From Pulveribacter suum (lineage in GTDB: Bacteria; Pseudomonadota; Gammaproteobacteria; Burkholderiales; Burkholderiaceae_C): a DNA stretch of 64,000 bases. Where the stretch lies: the NCBI RefSeq assembly GCF_003013695.1, contig NZ_CP027792.1, positions 2,004,501-2,068,500 of the forward strand, written 5' to 3'. Below, piece after piece: positions 14,452 to 26,218 of this stretch (position 1 is the stretch's first letter; every line of letters begins with the position of its first letter). The notes beneath the pieces were generated by a model. It made no database searches and had not been told where the DNA came from. It saw only the letters and a program-made list of their open reading frames with translations. The position numbers were made by a program, and so were the translations under genes.

Positions 14452-15936
14452 TCAGATTCGGCGGAGGGCAGCTTCGCCAGCGCTGTCCCCATCGTCGGCG
14501 GCCAGCACCCGCTCGTACACCGCCTCATACGTCCGGGCGGGCTGCGCCCAGCCGAAGTCGCGGCGCATGCCGGCCAGCTGCAGTTGCCGCCATCGCCCGG
14601 CCGAGCGCCAGGTGGCGCAGGCGCGCTGCACGGCGTCGTCGAAAGCCGCCTGCGTCGCCTCGGGCATGACGAACCCCGTGCCGCCCTGGAGCTGCGCGTC
14701 CACCACCGAGTCGGCCAGGCCGCCGGTGTCCGTCACGATGGGCGGTGTGCCGTAGGCCTGGCTGTACATCTGGTTCAGCCCGCACGGCTCGAAGCGCGAG
14801 GGCATCAAAAAGCAATCCGCCCCAGCTTCGATCTGGTGCGCCAGCGGCTCGTCGAAGCCAAGGGCCGCGTACACCCGCCCCGGCCGGCGCGCGGCCAGCG
14901 CTGCCAGGCCTTGCTCCAGATCGGCGTCGCCGCTGCCCAGGACCACCAGCTGCGCGCCGTGGGCCAGCAGCCGCTCGGCGCCGGCCAGCACCAGGTCCAC
15001 GCCTTTTTGCCGCGTCAGCCGCCCCACCAGCCCGAACAGCGGCCCTGGTGCGTGCGCGCCCAGGCCGCAGCGCTGGCGCAGCGCGGCGCGGTTGTGTGCC
15101 TTGCGCTCCAGGCTGGCCGCGTCGTAGCGTGCAGCGATCAGCGCGTCGGTAGCGGGGTTCCATACCGCCGTGTCGATGCCGTTCAGGATGCCGGTCAGCA
15201 CATCGGCGCGCGAGCGCAGCACGCCGTCGAGCCCGAAGCCCAGCGCCTCGCCCTGGATCTCGCGCGCATAGGTCGGGCTCACCGTGGTAATGGCATCGGC
15301 GAACTGAAGGCCGGCCTTGAGCATGGACAGCTGGCCCCAGAACTCCACACCCTCGACGCCGCGATGCTGCGGCGCAATGCCCAGCGCGCCCGCCAACTCC
15401 ATCGGAAAAACGCCCTGAAACGCCAGGTTGTGCAAGGTGAGCACGCTGCGCGCGCAGCTGGCATCGCCCGCGGCGCGCGCCTGGTGCAGGTACAACGGCG
15501 CGAGCCCGCAGGTCCAGTCGTGCGTATGCACCACGTCGGCCTGCCAGCCGCAGGGCGTGGCGCGGCTGCCGATGAGCGCCGCCACCCGCGCCAGCAGGGC
15601 AAAGCGCAGCGCGTTGTCAACGTGGTCTCCCCCTGCAGCGCCATAAGGCCCGCCAGGGCGGCCATACAGCTGGGGGCAGCACAGCAGCAGGAATTCAATG
15701 CCCGCATCGTGCTTGAGGTGCAGCAACTGGGCCTCGGGCCACGGGCCGTCTGCGGGCACGTGGTGCAGCGCCAGCAGCCGCCCGGCAGACTGCTCGAGCG
15801 CGCCATAGGCGGGCATCAGCACGCGCACGTCGTGCCCCAGCGCGGCCAGCGCTGCGGGCAGGGCAGCACTGACGTCGCCCAGGCCGCCCGTCTTGACCAG
15901 GGGAGCGCATTCGGGCGTGGCAAACAAGAGTTTCAT
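14452..15936 (-). CDS. glgA: Glycogen synthase GlgA
   Basis: ADP-glucose:glucan 4-alpha-glucosyltransferase (GT5), 494 residues, the chain-elongating enzyme of glycogen synthesis. The ADP-glucose loop KTGGLGDVSAALP starts at residue 15. The retaining GT-B signature is present (EPCGLNQMYSQAYGTPP with the paired acidic residues). The start codon overlaps the stop of malQ::treY (ATGA, 15933-15936), so its translation is probably coupled to that gene. It is the last gene of the operon, and palindromic element copy 3 abuts its stop. Confidence 0.95.
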   Translation of the reverse strand: MKLLFATPECAPLVKTGGLGDVSAALPAALAALGHDVRVLMPAYGALEQSAGRLLALHHVPADGPWPEAQLLHLKHDAGIEFLLLCCPQLYGRPGGPYGAAGGDHVDNALRFALLARVAALIGSRATPCGWQADVVHTHDWTCGLAPLYLHQARAAGDASCARSVLTLHNLAFQGVFPMELAGALGIAPQHRGVEGVEFWGQLSMLKAGLQFADAITTVSPTYAREIQGEALGFGLDGVLRSRADVLTGILNGIDTAVWNPATDALIAARYDAASLERKAHNRAALRQRCGLGAHAPGPLFGLVGRLTRQKGVDLVLAGAERLLAHGAQLVVLGSGDADLEQGLAALAARRPGRVYAALGFDEPLAHQIEAGADCFLMPSRFEPCGLNQMYSQAYGTPPIVTDTGGLADSVVDAQLQGGTGFVMPEATQAAFDDAVQRACATWRSAGRWRQLQLAGMRRDFGWAQPARTYEAVYERVLAADDGDSAGEAALRRI

Positions 15937-18900
15937 GGCGCGGCATCCTCGCACACCAGGATGGCGAAGGGCAGGCCTGAAAGGGCCGTGGCCTCCGCGC
16001 CGATCAGCCCCTCCAGCGCCAGCCCGTCCAGCGAGGCATCGACTTGCCGACCGGTCAGCCAGTCGCGCCAGGCCTGCGGGCGCGAGAGCAAAGGATGGCC
16101 CCCCGGCAGCGCCAGGCGCGTGTCCTGCCAGCCGCGGGCGGCCAGGCCGCACACCAGGCGCGCGCTGACCACGGCCACGGCGCGCTTCTCGTGCAGGCGC
16201 ACGAACGCCAGGGCGTGCTCGCTGGCTGCGCCTTGCACGGCCAGGGGCACGTAGCTGCCGCTGCGAAACACCTCGGGCAGGGCGCGGCGCAGCTCCAGTA
16301 GGCGCCACGTCACCAGCTGCTTGAGCGCGGGCGCGGGCACGCCGCCCAGCAGGCGCTGCCAATCCTGCGGCGCGGGAAAGCGGCCGTTGCCATATAGCGC
16401 CTGCACGCCGCGCAAACCTTCGGCCAGTGCGGCGAAGTCCACGGGACGGCGGTTGTCCGGGTCCACCAGTGAGAAGTTCCACTGCTCGCAGCCCTGGTAG
16501 ATGTCCGGCACGCCCGGTGCCGTGAGCTTCAGGGCCAGCTGGCACAGGCTGTTGCGAAAGCCGTAGGGCGCGACCGCGTCCACGAAGCCTTGCAGCGTCT
16601 CCACGAAGGCATCGGTAGCCAGCGCACGCTCGACGTACGCGGCCACGGCGCCCTCGTAGGCTTCGTCGGGAAACAGCCAGTTGGTCGCCTGCTTGGCCTC
16701 GCGCATGGCCTTGACCATGTACTGCTGGACGCGCTCGCGCAGGGCTGCGCGCTCGTCGGCGCTGGTGCCGCCTGCGGGCCAGATGCCCACCAGGGCCTGG
16801 TACAGCGCCCACAGGTCGTGCGCGCGCGGGGCGCTCTCGCCGTCCACCTCGGCGGTGTGGCGCGTGGCGGTCTCGCGCAGCCGGCGCGCCGTGTCCTCCC
16901 ACAGCGCTGGCAGCTCGGACAGCGCATTCAGCCGTGCGCGCACGTCTTCCGAGCGCTTGCTGTCGTGGGTGGAGGAGGCCAGCAGCTGGTGCGGCGCCAG
17001 GCGCGCCGCCTGCTGCTGGGCCTGGTGAAAGGCCGCCGGCGAGGCGCCGAAGCGCCGCGGCTCCGAGCCCACGTCATTGAGCGACACCAGGCGCACGTAG
17101 CGGTAGAACAGCGTGTCCTCCACCGCCTTGGCCATGACCGGCGACGTGAACTGCTGCCAGCGGCGCACGAAGTCGGCGCGCGCCTGCGGCTCGCTGCCGC
17201 CATCGCCCACCAGCACTGCGCGCAGGTACGCCAGCACGCCGCCCTCGGCCGTGCCCAGCTGCCGGCGCGCTGCGGCGACAGCCCAGTCGATGTGCTGGCG
17301 GTCGGTGTCGCTGGCCGCGGCCCCGGGGGTCACATACGTGCGGTACACGGGAAACTGCGCCGCCACCTCGGCCAGGGCCTGGCGCAGCTGGTTCAAGGTG
17401 AAGTCGCTCGCGCTGCGGTCGGCGCGGGTGATGCGGTGCAGCGTGGCGGCCAGCCAGTTCAGGTCACCGGCGAACGCGCTCTTGATGATCATGCGCTTGC
17501 AGGCGCGGCGCTCCTGCTCGAAATCTTCGTCCTGGCCAGTGAAGCCGCGATAGGCGTCGTCGAACGCCGCCTGCGCCGCGCTGTCCACGAACAGGCCGTT
17601 GACCTGGCTGGCAAAGCGGTAGCCCGTGGTGCCGTGCACCGGCCAGTCCTGCGGCAGCGGCTCGTGCTCGGCGAGGATCTTCTCCACCACCAGGTACAGC
17701 GCGTGCGGCTCGCGTCCCGCCGCGCGCGCCAGATCGGCGCTGCGCTGTTGCAGGCGCTGGAAGTACTGTGCGGGCTGCGCCAGGCCGTCCGGGTGGTCAA
17801 CGCGCAGGCCGCTGACCTTGCCCTCGGCCACCCAGCGCAGCACCAGCGCGTGCGCGGCCTCGAACACGGCATCCTCCTCCACGCGCACGGCGGCGAGCGT
17901 GTTCACGTCGAAGAAGCGCCGGTAGTTGATGTCGTCGGCCGCCACGCGCCAGTTGGCCAGGCGCCAGGCCTGGCTGCCCAGCAGCGCTTCCAGCGCATCG
18001 AAGCTGGCGCCGTCGCCCACTTGGCCGTTCAGCACGGACAGCGAAGCGTCGATCCACTCGGCCAGCCAGCCCTGGTGCGCCGCCTGCCGGGCCAGGCGCT
18101 GGCGGTGCAGGGCGGCATCGCGCACACGGGCGGCGCGCAGTGCGTCCTCGGGCGCATCGCGGGGCGGCAGGGCCTCGAAGGCGTCCAGCAACGACTGCAC
18201 CTGGGCCAGCCCATGCGCGTCATCGCCGCCGCTTGCGGGCAGCGGTGCGGTGCGCACGACGCGCGCGGTGTGGCGCGGGTCGAGCGGCCAATGGTGTTCC
18301 CAATAGTGCAGCCGGAACTGGCCCGTGTCCGGGTGAAATCGCACTTGCAGCCGCCCGGCCTCCAGCTCGCGTCCCAGGTGGTCGCCCAGCACCGGCAGCA
18401 CTAGGCGCCCGCCTGTGCCGGGGCTGGGCATATCCCACTCGATGTCGAAGGTGCGCGCGTGGGGCGATGCCTTCCCATGCTCCAGCACGTCGTCCCACCA
18501 GGGGTTGTCGCTGCCGGCCACGCCCATGTGGTTGGGCACGATGTCCAGCACCTGGCCCATGCCGTGCGCGTCGAGCTGCCGGCACAGCGCCGCATGCTCG
18601 TCCTCGGTACCCACCTCGGGGTTTAGGCGCGTCGGGTCCACCACGTCGTATCCGTGCGTGCTGCCGGGCTGGGCACACAAGTAGGGCGAGCTGTAGAGAT
18701 GGCTCACGCCCAGCGCATGCAAATAGGGCACGACCTGTGAGATCTGGGCAAAGGTGCTGCCCTTGTGGAACTGCACGCGGTAGGTGGCGCGCGGCACGTC
18801 GGCCGTCTCCAGGTCCGGCAGCGGCTGGTCGATGGCCACGGCGCAGCCCCCGCCGCGCTCCTCGCGCATCGCGGCCGTGACGGCCGAGAACACCGGGTGC

Positions 18901-20900
18901 GTGGCCAAGGCTTCCAGCGGAACGACCAGGCGGCGGCGCCAGTTGGGTTGCATGGCTTCGGTGGAGCCGGGCACGTTGACCTGGTCTTGCTGGCCCGTCG
19001 CGTCCTCTATTTGCACGGCGGCCAGCCAGCAGGGGGTGCGCGCCAGGTAACGGTGCACGGCGGCGGCAAAGGGGGCGTCCACCTCCGGCACCGACTGCGG
19101 GTCCAGCGTGGCGCCGTCTGGCAGCAGGCCCTGCTGCTCCAGCGCGTAGAGCAGCCGCACCCGATCCTGGGCCCGGTCCATCAGGGCGCGCGCATGCGCG
19201 TCGGCGTCTGCCAGCCAGCCCAGCTGCTGCTGCACCGCGACGTCGCCGCCCGCCCACCAGCCCTTGAGCGTGGGCAGGTCGTGCGTGCCGGCCACTGCCA
19301 GTGCCTGCACCGGCCACTGGGCCGGAGCGCGGAAGTTGCCATCGTCACCGCGCTCGAAGACCAGCGGGCGGTACGACAGCAGCGCCTTGCGCGCCATGGC
19401 TTCGCGCATTGGCGCAGCGACGTTGCCCAGGTCCTCGCCGATGACGGCGCAGCGGTGGCGGTGGCTTTCCACGCAGACGATGGCCAGCAGAGCCTCCAGC
19501 GGGTAGCGCACGTAGGTGCCGCCATCCTCGCTGGTCCAAAACAGCCGCATCAGCGCCATCACATGGTCCAGGCGCAGAGCACCGGCAGGCCGCATCACGG
19601 TGGCCAACAGCTGGCGCACTGCCTTGAAGTGCGTGGATGCCAGGGCGAGCGGATTGGGCGGGGGCAGGCCCCAGTCCTGGCCCTGCGTGTTCAGCGGGTC
19701 GGGGGGCGCGCCCACGTGCATGCCACGGGCGTAGAGCTCTTGCGCGGCCCAGACCTCCGAGCCGCCCTCGCTGGCGCCCACTGCCAGGTCGCAATACAGG
19801 CCCAGCGGCAGCAGCTCGCGCGCGCGCTGGCTGGCGCGCGCCAGCTGCTCGTGTGCGATCCATTGCAGCCAGCCCTGGTAGCGCACCGCGTCGGCGTGCT
19901 CGCGGGCGAACTGCGCCACGGCCGGGCTGTCCGGGCTTTGCAACGCCTCGGGCCACGCGGGCCAGCCCCAGACCTGCGGGTCTGCCGAGTGCAGGTGCAG
20001 CTGGATGGCCTGGTGCAGCGCATGGACGCCCACGGTGCCGTGGTGGCTGCGCAGAAATTGCTCGAACTGCCGTGCCCGCGTGGTGCCGGCCTGCATTTCG
20101 TGCTGCTGAAAGTGCCGCCACAGCAGCGCCAGCACTTCCTGCTTGATGGCGGAGACGCCGGCATAGTCCACCGTTTCGCTCTCCCGCAGGGCTTGCAGGC
20201 GCTGCTGGAAAGCGATGTCTGCATGCAGCGCCTGCACGGCGTCGCAGGCCAGGAATTCGGGCAGCGCCGGCACGTCGATGAACAGCGTGTTCAGCGCCAG
20301 GCGGCTGCTGGGGCTGTAAGGGCTGGCCAGTTCCGGCCGGTCGGCGTGCAGGGCGTGTAAGGGGCTCAGGCCCACGAAGCGCGCCCCTTGCTCGGCCGCC
20401 AGGCTGACAAGCGCCAGCAGGTCGCCGAAGTCTCCAATGCCCCAGTTGCGCTCCGAGCGCAGGGCGTACAGCTGGCACGCCAGGCCCCACCAGCGCTCGC
20501 CGCCCCGAAAAGCGACCGGCAGCCAGCAGCGCTCAGGCGCGTGGATGATGAGTTGCTCATGGTCGCCCTGGCGCAGCAGGCAGTAGCCGGCTGGCAGGTG
20601 CGCGGGCAGGTCGGCCGCGTCGCCGTCGCCACGGGCGAGCGGATCGCCGTGGCCGGTTTCGGCATCGTGCAGCTGCCAGGGTCCATGCGCAGGCAACGGG
20701 ATGCGCGCGCTCGTGCCAGCCGTGGCGATGATGGCCTGCACTGTGCGCGGAGCATCGGCATGTGCGCCCATGGCTCGCAACGCACGCTCGATGGTGCGCG
20801 CATCCACCCGCGCATCGGCGCCCCAGAAGGTCGCGTACTCGGTGGCGATGCCTGCGCGCTCGGCGCGCTCGCGCAGGGCGGGGTTCAAGTCCTGGTTCAT
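15933..20900 (-). CDS. Fused 4-alpha-glucanotransferase / maltooligosyl trehalose synthase
   Basis: A 1655-residue two-enzyme fusion. The N-terminal part (to about 690) is a GH77 amylomaltase (MalQ). It has the nucleophile block [15 protein letters not shown], the acid/base block [12 protein letters not shown] and [12 protein letters not shown]. The C-terminal part (from about 700) is a GH13 maltooligosyl trehalose synthase (TreY). It has [23 protein letters not shown], the nucleophile region [10 protein letters not shown], the acid/base region [12 protein letters not shown] and [15 protein letters not shown]. MalQ would disproportionate short maltodextrins and TreY would isomerise the reducing end to a trehalosyl unit. 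I chose the ATG at 20900 because it overlaps the treZ stop (ATGA); an upstream in-frame start at 20945 looks spurious. Catalytic blocks of both halves appear intact. Confidence 0.93.
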   Translation of the reverse strand: MNQDLNPALRERAERAGIATEYATFWGADARVDARTIERALRAMGAHADAPRTVQAIIATAGTSARIPLPAHGPWQLHDAETGHGDPLARGDGDAADLPAHLPAGYCLLRQGDHEQLIIHAPERCWLPVAFRGGERWWGLACQLYALRSERNWGIGDFGDLLALVSLAAEQGARFVGLSPLHALHADRPELASPYSPSSRLALNTLFIDVPALPEFLACDAVQALHADIAFQQRLQALRESETVDYAGVSAIKQEVLALLWRHFQQHEMQAGTTRARQFEQFLRSHHGTVGVHALHQAIQLHLHSADPQVWGWPAWPEALQSPDSPAVAQFAREHADAVRYQGWLQWIAHEQLARASQRARELLPLGLYCDLAVGASEGGSEVWAAQELYARGMHVGAPPDPLNTQGQDWGLPPPNPLALASTHFKAVRQLLATVMRPAGALRLDHVMALMRLFWTSEDGGTYVRYPLEALLAIVCVESHRHRCAVIGEDLGNVAAPMREAMARKALLSYRPLVFERGDDGNFRAPAQWPVQALAVAGTHDLPTLKGWWAGGDVAVQQQLGWLADADAHARALMDRAQDRVRLLYALEQQGLLPDGATLDPQSVPEVDAPFAAAVHRYLARTPCWLAAVQIEDATGQQDQVNVPGSTEAMQPNWRRRLVVPLEALATHPVFSAVTAAMREERGGGCAVAIDQPLPDLETADVPRATYRVQFHKGSTFAQISQVVPYLHALGVSHLYSSPYLCAQPGSTHGYDVVDPTRLNPEVGTEDEHAALCRQLDAHGMGQVLDIVPNHMGVAGSDNPWWDDVLEHGKASPHARTFDIEWDMPSPGTGGRLVLPVLGDHLGRELEAGRLQVRFHPDTGQFRLHYWEHHWPLDPRHTARVVRTAPLPASGGDDAHGLAQVQSLLDAFEALPPRDAPEDALRAARVRDAALHRQRLARQAAHQGWLAEWIDASLSVLNGQVGDGASFDALEALLGSQAWRLANWRVAADDINYRRFFDVNTLAAVRVEEDAVFEAAHALVLRWVAEGKVSGLRVDHPDGLAQPAQYFQRLQQRSADLARAAGREPHALYLVVEKILAEHEPLPQDWPVHGTTGYRFASQVNGLFVDSAAQAAFDDAYRGFTGQDEDFEQERRACKRMIIKSAFAGDLNWLAATLHRITRADRSASDFTLNQLRQALAEVAAQFPVYRTYVTPGAAASDTDRQHIDWAVAAARRQLGTAEGGVLAYLRAVLVGDGGSEPQARADFVRRWQQFTSPVMAKAVEDTLFYRYVRLVSLNDVGSEPRRFGASPAAFHQAQQQAARLAPHQLLASSTHDSKRSEDVRARLNALSELPALWEDTARRLRETATRHTAEVDGESAPRAHDLWALYQALVGIWPAGGTSADERAALRERVQQYMVKAMREAKQATNWLFPDEAYEGAVAAYVERALATDAFVETLQGFVDAVAPYGFRNSLCQLALKLTAPGVPDIYQGCEQWNFSLVDPDNRRPVDFAALAEGLRGVQALYGNGRFPAPQDWQRLLGGVPAPALKQLVTWRLLELRRALPEVFRSGSYVPLAVQGAASEHALAFVRLHEKRAVAVVSARLVCGLAARGWQDTRLALPGGHPLLSRPQAWRDWLTGRQVDASLDGLALEGLIGAEATALSGLPFAILVCEDAAP

Positions 20901-22717
20901 GCCTGGGGCTCGCTCAAGGTCCAGCGCGCAGACCATGCCGGCCAATGGTCATCCGAGGGGCTGCGTGCGTGCTGGAAGATGGTTTCTCCTGGAAAGGATG
21001 GGCAAGCAGGGCAGGACACCGGCGTGCCGCCCAGGTTGAGTTCCAGCACCAGCTGCCGCCCGTCGGCATAGTGCCAGCGCACCAACAGGCCGGTATCTCC
21101 CACGGCCTGCGCGCTATGTCCCTCGGACAGCAACAAACCGTGGCGCGGCGCGATCCACCGGGCGCGCGCGGCAAGCGCCTGGCGCACCAGCGCCTGGCGT
21201 GCAAGCCCTCCCTGCGACTCGGCCAGCGCCCAGTCGAGCCGGCTGTCTGCCAGTGTCTGCGCGGCGCAAGGGTCGGGCAGCTCCGTGCGGCCGGCACGGG
21301 CGTGCTCCAGGGCGTGGCCGAATTCGCGCTTGCGGCCTTCGCGCACGGCGTCGCGCAGCTCGCCTTCCCAGCCGGCGAAATACAGAAACGGCGTGCGCGC
21401 GCCGAACTCATCGCCCATGAAGACCAGGGGAATGGCGGGGCCGAGCAGCGACAGCAGCAGCGCAAGCTCCGCTACCGGTGGCTCCACCAACGTCGCCAGG
21501 CGCTCGCCGAAGGCGCGATTGCCCACCTGGTCGTGGTTGCCAACGAAGTTGACCATGGCGCCCAGCGGCTGCGGCTGGGCGGGTGCGAGCGCCGTGCGGC
21601 GGCCCTCCTGGCGCGGGGCGGGCGCGAAAACGTAGCCATGCGTGAGGGCATGGGCCAGCCGCGCCAGGGGCTGGTTGCCGTAGTCGTGGTAGTAGCCGCG
21701 CGTCTCGCCGGTCAGCAGCACGTGCAGCGCGTGGTGGAAGTCGTCGTTCCACTGGCCGTCGAAGCGGCCGGGCAGGGGCGTGGCGGCCAGGCGCTCGCCC
21801 TCGTTGCGCTCGTTTTCCAGCACCAGGTGCACGGGCCTGTCGCCCGCCGCAGCACGCACGCGCTGCGACAGCTCTTGCAGGAAGTGGCGCTCGCCGTCGT
21901 CCACGATGGCGTGCACCGCGTCCAGGCGCAGGCCGTCGATCTGGTACTCCTGCGCCCAGTACAGGGCGTTGTGAATGAAGAACTCGCGCACCGTGGCGCT
22001 GCCCTCGCCATCGAAGTTGATGGCCTTGCCCCACGGGCTTTCATGCTCCTGCGAGAAGAATTGCGGCGCGTACTGGCCCAGGTAGTTGCCGTCCGGGCCG
22101 AAGTGGTTGTAGACCACGTCCAGAAAGACCATCAGTCCCAGGCCGTGGGCCGCGTCGATCAGCCGCTTGAAATCCTCGGGTGTGCCGTAGCCGGCGTGGG
22201 GCGCAAAGGGCAGCACGCCGTCGTAGCCCCAGCCGTGCGAGCCGCCGAACGCGGCCACCGGCATGAGCTCGATGGCCGTGAAGCCGAGAGCGCGCAGCGC
22301 GGGCAGGCGCCGGGCCGCCGCCGCAAAGCTGCCCTCGGGTGTGAACGTGCCGATGTGCAGCTCGTACAGCACCACGTCGCTCCAGGGCCTGCCCGGGGGG
22401 GCGTGCTGCCAGTCAAAGGCGCACGGATCGACGACGACGCTGGCGCCATGCGGGCCGTGCGGGTTGTGGCCCGAGGCAGGGTCGGGTACGGCCGTGCCGT
22501 CCACCAGCCACTGATAGCGCGTGCCGGCGCCAGCCTGCGGCAATGTGCAACGCCACCAGCCGCCCTGAGCAGAAACGGCGGCCTGCTCCTGCCAGGGACC
22601 CTCGTCGCCCGGCCGATGCCGCAGCACGAGGTGGCGTGCAGCCGGCGCCCAGAGCGAGAAGTCGGTGCCCTGCGCATCCGGCTGGGCACCGAAGGGCATG
22701 TCGTGCCGGTGCTTCAT
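20897..22717 (-). CDS. treZ: Malto-oligosyltrehalose trehalohydrolase TreZ
   Basis: A 606-residue GH13 enzyme that releases trehalose from maltooligosyl trehalose made by TreY. The N-terminal carbohydrate-binding-like beta domain (TDFSLWAPAARHLVLRH) is followed by the barrel, with ELHIGTFTPEGSF, DVVYNHFGPDGNY, the nucleophile region GLRLDAVHAIVDD, the acid/base region HLVLENERNEG and GNHDQVGNRAFGERL. The ATG overlaps the glgX stop by 4 bp and its own stop overlaps the start of malQ::treY. It therefore sits directly beside its pathway partner. Confidence 0.95.
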   Translation of the reverse strand: MKHRHDMPFGAQPDAQGTDFSLWAPAARHLVLRHRPGDEGPWQEQAAVSAQGGWWRCTLPQAGAGTRYQWLVDGTAVPDPASGHNPHGPHGASVVVDPCAFDWQHAPPGRPWSDVVLYELHIGTFTPEGSFAAAARRLPALRALGFTAIELMPVAAFGGSHGWGYDGVLPFAPHAGYGTPEDFKRLIDAAHGLGLMVFLDVVYNHFGPDGNYLGQYAPQFFSQEHESPWGKAINFDGEGSATVREFFIHNALYWAQEYQIDGLRLDAVHAIVDDGERHFLQELSQRVRAAAGDRPVHLVLENERNEGERLAATPLPGRFDGQWNDDFHHALHVLLTGETRGYYHDYGNQPLARLAHALTHGYVFAPAPRQEGRRTALAPAQPQPLGAMVNFVGNHDQVGNRAFGERLATLVEPPVAELALLLSLLGPAIPLVFMGDEFGARTPFLYFAGWEGELRDAVREGRKREFGHALEHARAGRTELPDPCAAQTLADSRLDWALAESQGGLARQALVRQALAARARWIAPRHGLLLSEGHSAQAVGDTGLLVRWHYADGRQLVLELNLGGTPVSCPACPSFPGETIFQHARSPSDDHWPAWSARWTLSEPQA

Positions 22718-24894
22718 GGCGCGGGGCCTGAAGTTTCAACCGACGTGAACACCGCCATGGAGTGCGGCTCCAGCGTGTATTGCGCCTCGGCGCCCACGCG
22801 GGGCTCGTCCGGGCCCCGCACCTCGGCGCTGCGGGTATCGATGCGCAGCGCCCACTGGCGCGCGTTATCACCGTCCTGCTCCTGGGGCAGGGTGAAAACC
22901 GCTTCCACCGGCGTCGCATTGAACAGCAGCATGGCCGACTCGCCCTGGCCGCGGCTTTCCATCACGGCGCAGACGCAGCGCACCTCAGCGTCTTCCCATT
23001 CCTCGGTGCTCATGGGCAGGCCCCATACGCTGAACCAGGCAATGCCGGCGCAAGGGGACTTGGGGTCCTGCGGATCGGGCCAGCCGCCCAGGCTGGCAAC
23101 AGGCAGGGAACGCCGCAGGGCGACGAGCTGCTGCACGAAGGTGTTCAGCGCGCGGCCCTGCTCGCTCTCAGCCTGGCTCCAGTCGAACCACGACAGCGGG
23201 CTGTCCTGGCAGTAGCCGTTGTTGTTGCCCTGCTGCGTGCGGCCGAACTCGTCGCCGCCCAGCAGCAGCGGCGTGCCGTGCGAGAGCATCAGCGTGGCCA
23301 GGAAGTTGCGCATCTGCCGCTCGCGCAGCGCCCGGATGGCAGGGTCATCCGTGGGCCCCTCAGTGCCGCAGTTCCAGCTGCGGTTGTGGCTTTCGCCGTC
23401 GCGGTTGTCCTCGCCGTTGGCCTCGTTGTGCTTGTCGTTGTAGCTGACCAGGTCGGCCAGCGTGAAGCCGTCGTGCACCGTGACGAGGTTGACGCTGGTG
23501 GCGGGCGGGCGCCTTTGGCTCGCATAGATGTCCGCCGAGCCGCACAGGCAGGCCGCCAGCTGCGGCAGGCTGCCGTCGGCGTTGCGCCAGTAGTCGCGCA
23601 CGGCGTCGCGGTAGCGGCCATTCCACTCCATCCAGCCAGGGGGAAATCCGCCGATCTGGTAGCCGCCCGGCCCCAGGTCCCAGGGCTCGGCGATGAGCTT
23701 GACGCGCGAGAGCACCGGATCCTGGTGCAGCGCGGCCAGGAACTGCGCGCGGTGCGTGAAGGCGCCCGCAGCGTCGCGCGCCAGGGCCGGCGCCAGGTCG
23801 AAGCGGAAGCCGTCGACGTGCATCTCCGTGACCCAGTAGCGCAGGCTGTCGAGTACCAGGCGCAGCGCGGGGGGGCTGCTGGTATCCACGGTATTGCCGG
23901 TGCCGGTGTAGTCCACGTAGTAGCGCGGGTCTTCTTCTGCCAGGCGGTAGTAGACGGGGTTGTCGATGCCCTTGAGGCTGAGCGTGGGGCCCAGGTGATT
24001 GCCCTCGCCCGTGTGGTTGTAGACCACATCCAGGATGACCTCCAGGCCAGCGCCGTGCAACGCGCGCACCATGGCCTTGAATTCGTCCACACCGCCGCTT
24101 TTGGCCACGCAATAGCGCGGTTCGGGAGCAAAGAACGCCACCGTGTTGTAGCCCCAGTAGTTGGCAAGTCCCGCATCGACGAGCCGCTTGTCGTCGATGA
24201 ACGCCTGCACAGGCAGCAGCTGCACGCTGGTCACGCCGAGCGATTTCAGATGGGCGATCGCGGCGTCGCTCGCCAGGCCCGCGTAGGTGCCGCGCACCGC
24301 CTCCGGCACGCCGGGCAAGGCCTGCGTGAAGCCCTTGACGTGCACCTCGTAGAACACGGTGGCCTGCGCCGGCACGAACGGATGGGTATCGCCCTGCCAG
24401 TCGAAGCGGGTGCGCACCACCCGGCACTTGGGCGCGCCGGCGCCGTTGTCTTCGTCGCAGATGCGCGTGTCCTCATCCTCCTGCCCAAGCTGGTAGCCAA
24501 ACTGGCCGGCGTCGCCGCGCACCGGGCGGTCCAGCGCCAGCGCGTACGGGTCGAGCAGCAGCTTGGCCGGGTTGCAGCGCAGGCCCTGCGCAGGGTCGTA
24601 GGGTCCGTGCACGCGCAGCCCGTACTTTTGCCCCGCCTTCAGGCCGCGCACGTGCCCGTGCCAGACGTCACTGCTGCGTGCGGGCAGGGCGATGCGCTCC
24701 ACCTCACGGTCATCATCGGAAAAAAGACAGATTTCCACCCGGGTCGCGATGGATGAATACACGGCAAAGTTCACGCCGCCGCTTTGCAGCGTCGCACCCA
24801 GCGGCCACGCGCGCCCGCGCGCTACCTGGTGGCGGGTGCTGCGGCGTTTGCGGGAGAGGGCGGGAGCGGAGTTCGGAGAGGCGTCGGCCTTCAT
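22714..24894 (-). CDS. glgX: Glycogen debranching enzyme GlgX
   Basis: Isoamylase-type GH13 debranching enzyme, 726 residues. It hydrolyses alpha-1,6 branch points and delivers linear maltodextrins to MalQ/TreY. Visible blocks are [15 protein letters not shown] (CBM48), [18 protein letters not shown], the nucleophile region [33 protein letters not shown] and [20 protein letters not shown]. The ATG at 24894 overlaps the glgC stop (ATGA). The first 25 residues are a basic, low-complexity leader before the conserved domain. Confidence 0.95.
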   Translation of the reverse strand: MKADASPNSAPALSRKRRSTRHQVARGRAWPLGATLQSGGVNFAVYSSIATRVEICLFSDDDREVERIALPARSSDVWHGHVRGLKAGQKYGLRVHGPYDPAQGLRCNPAKLLLDPYALALDRPVRGDAGQFGYQLGQEDEDTRICDEDNGAGAPKCRVVRTRFDWQGDTHPFVPAQATVFYEVHVKGFTQALPGVPEAVRGTYAGLASDAAIAHLKSLGVTSVQLLPVQAFIDDKRLVDAGLANYWGYNTVAFFAPEPRYCVAKSGGVDEFKAMVRALHGAGLEVILDVVYNHTGEGNHLGPTLSLKGIDNPVYYRLAEEDPRYYVDYTGTGNTVDTSSPPALRLVLDSLRYWVTEMHVDGFRFDLAPALARDAAGAFTHRAQFLAALHQDPVLSRVKLIAEPWDLGPGGYQIGGFPPGWMEWNGRYRDAVRDYWRNADGSLPQLAACLCGSADIYASQRRPPATSVNLVTVHDGFTLADLVSYNDKHNEANGEDNRDGESHNRSWNCGTEGPTDDPAIRALRERQMRNFLATLMLSHGTPLLLGGDEFGRTQQGNNNGYCQDSPLSWFDWSQAESEQGRALNTFVQQLVALRRSLPVASLGGWPDPQDPKSPCAGIAWFSVWGLPMSTEEWEDAEVRCVCAVMESRGQGESAMLLFNATPVEAVFTLPQEQDGDNARQWALRIDTRSAEVRGPDEPRVGAEAQYTLEPHSMAVFTSVETSGPAP

Positions 24895-26192
24895 GCGAAG
24901 GCTCGGCGCAGGTTGTCGGACGGGGACAGCTGCATGCCCGGGCGGTGAGCGCCCAAAGGGGTGGGCGGCTTGCGCTGCGCGGTGGGGAAGTAGCCCCGCG
25001 GCACGACCACGATGCCGCTTTCCGTGACGTGAAAGCGTTGGCGGTCTGCCTCCAGATCGAAGCCGATGTGCTCGCCGGGTGGGATGTCGTTGTCCTGGTC
25101 GATGATGGCGCAGCGCACCTGTGCGCCGTGGCCGATGCGCGAGCGCTCCATGACGATGCAGTGCGCAAGATGCGCGTCGCGCTCCACTGTCACGCTGCGG
25201 CGCAACATGGCATGGTCGAGCCGCGCGCCGTCCACGATGGAGCCCGAACCCACCACCGAACGGTGGATGATGCCGTTCTCGATCTGCGCCGATTCGGCCT
25301 GGTCGGGGCTGGCGTAGATGGGCCACTGGCGGTTGGTCATGCGAAAGCGCGGGGTGGCGCCCAGGGTGTCGAAGTGCGCCTGGAAGTACGAATCGATGGT
25401 GCCCACGTCGCGCCAGTAGCCGTGCTCCTCGTAGGGCGCGATGCCCGGAATCTCGTTGGTGGCGAAGTCGTAGGCCAGCAGGCGGTGCGACTGCAGCATG
25501 GCCGGCAGGATGTGCTTGCCGAAGTCGCTCTGGCCCTGCGCCTTGGCGCGCTTCAAGGCGTCCAGCAACACGTCGGCGTTGAACAGGTAGTTGCCCATGG
25601 ACGCCAGCGCGTGCGTGCTGCTGCCGGGCATCGGGCGGGCGCTGGCGGGCTTTTCCATGAACTGCGTGATGCGGTGGCGCTCGTCGGTTTCCACGATGCC
25701 GAACTGGTTGCACTCGGACAGGCGCACCGGCAGCGTGGCCACGCTCACGTGGGCGTCGTTGGCCTGGTGGAACTCCAGCATCTGGCGCACGTCCATGCGG
25801 TAGATGTGGTCGGCGCCAAACACGGCCACGATGTCGGGACGGAATTCCTCGATCAGGTGGATGTTCTGGAACACCGAGTCGGCCGTGCCCTGAAACCACT
25901 CCGGGCCGTTTTGCATCTGCGGCGGCACCACCGTGACGAAGTGCTGCGGGATGAACCGCGTCATGGTCCAGGACTGGCGGATGTGCTCGATGAGCGACTG
26001 CGACTTGTACTGCACCAGCAGATAGATCGAGTAGATCTCCGAGTTGACCAGGTTGGACAGGACGAAGTCCACGATGCGGTGCTTGCCGTTGAACGGCACG
26101 GCCGGTTTGCACCGCTCGGCCGTGAGCGGGTGAAGCCGCGAGCCTTCGCCGCCGGCCATGACGAAGGCGAGAACGTTTTTGGTGCGCGACAT
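24891..26192 (-). CDS. glgC: Glucose-1-phosphate adenylyltransferase GlgC
   Basis: ADP-glucose pyrophosphorylase, 433 residues, the usual control point of bacterial glycogen synthesis. The pyrophosphorylase loop [20 protein letters not shown] is followed by [14 protein letters not shown] near the start. A C-terminal left-handed beta-helix region follows from about residue 300 ([31 protein letters not shown]). A GGAGA ribosome binding site lies just upstream of the ATG. It starts 26 bp after glgB ends. Allosteric control by metabolites is known for the family but cannot be read here. Confidence 0.96.
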   Translation of the reverse strand: MSRTKNVLAFVMAGGEGSRLHPLTAERCKPAVPFNGKHRIVDFVLSNLVNSEIYSIYLLVQYKSQSLIEHIRQSWTMTRFIPQHFVTVVPPQMQNGPEWFQGTADSVFQNIHLIEEFRPDIVAVFGADHIYRMDVRQMLEFHQANDAHVSVATLPVRLSECNQFGIVETDERHRITQFMEKPASARPMPGSSTHALASMGNYLFNADVLLDALKRAKAQGQSDFGKHILPAMLQSHRLLAYDFATNEIPGIAPYEEHGYWRDVGTIDSYFQAHFDTLGATPRFRMTNRQWPIYASPDQAESAQIENGIIHRSVVGSGSIVDGARLDHAMLRRSVTVERDAHLAHCIVMERSRIGHGAQVRCAIIDQDNDIPPGEHIGFDLEADRQRFHVTESGIVVVPRGYFPTAQRKPPTPLGAHRPGMQLSPSDNLRRAFA

Positions 26193-26218
26193 GGAAATAT
26201 CTCCGTCGGGAAGAGCGA

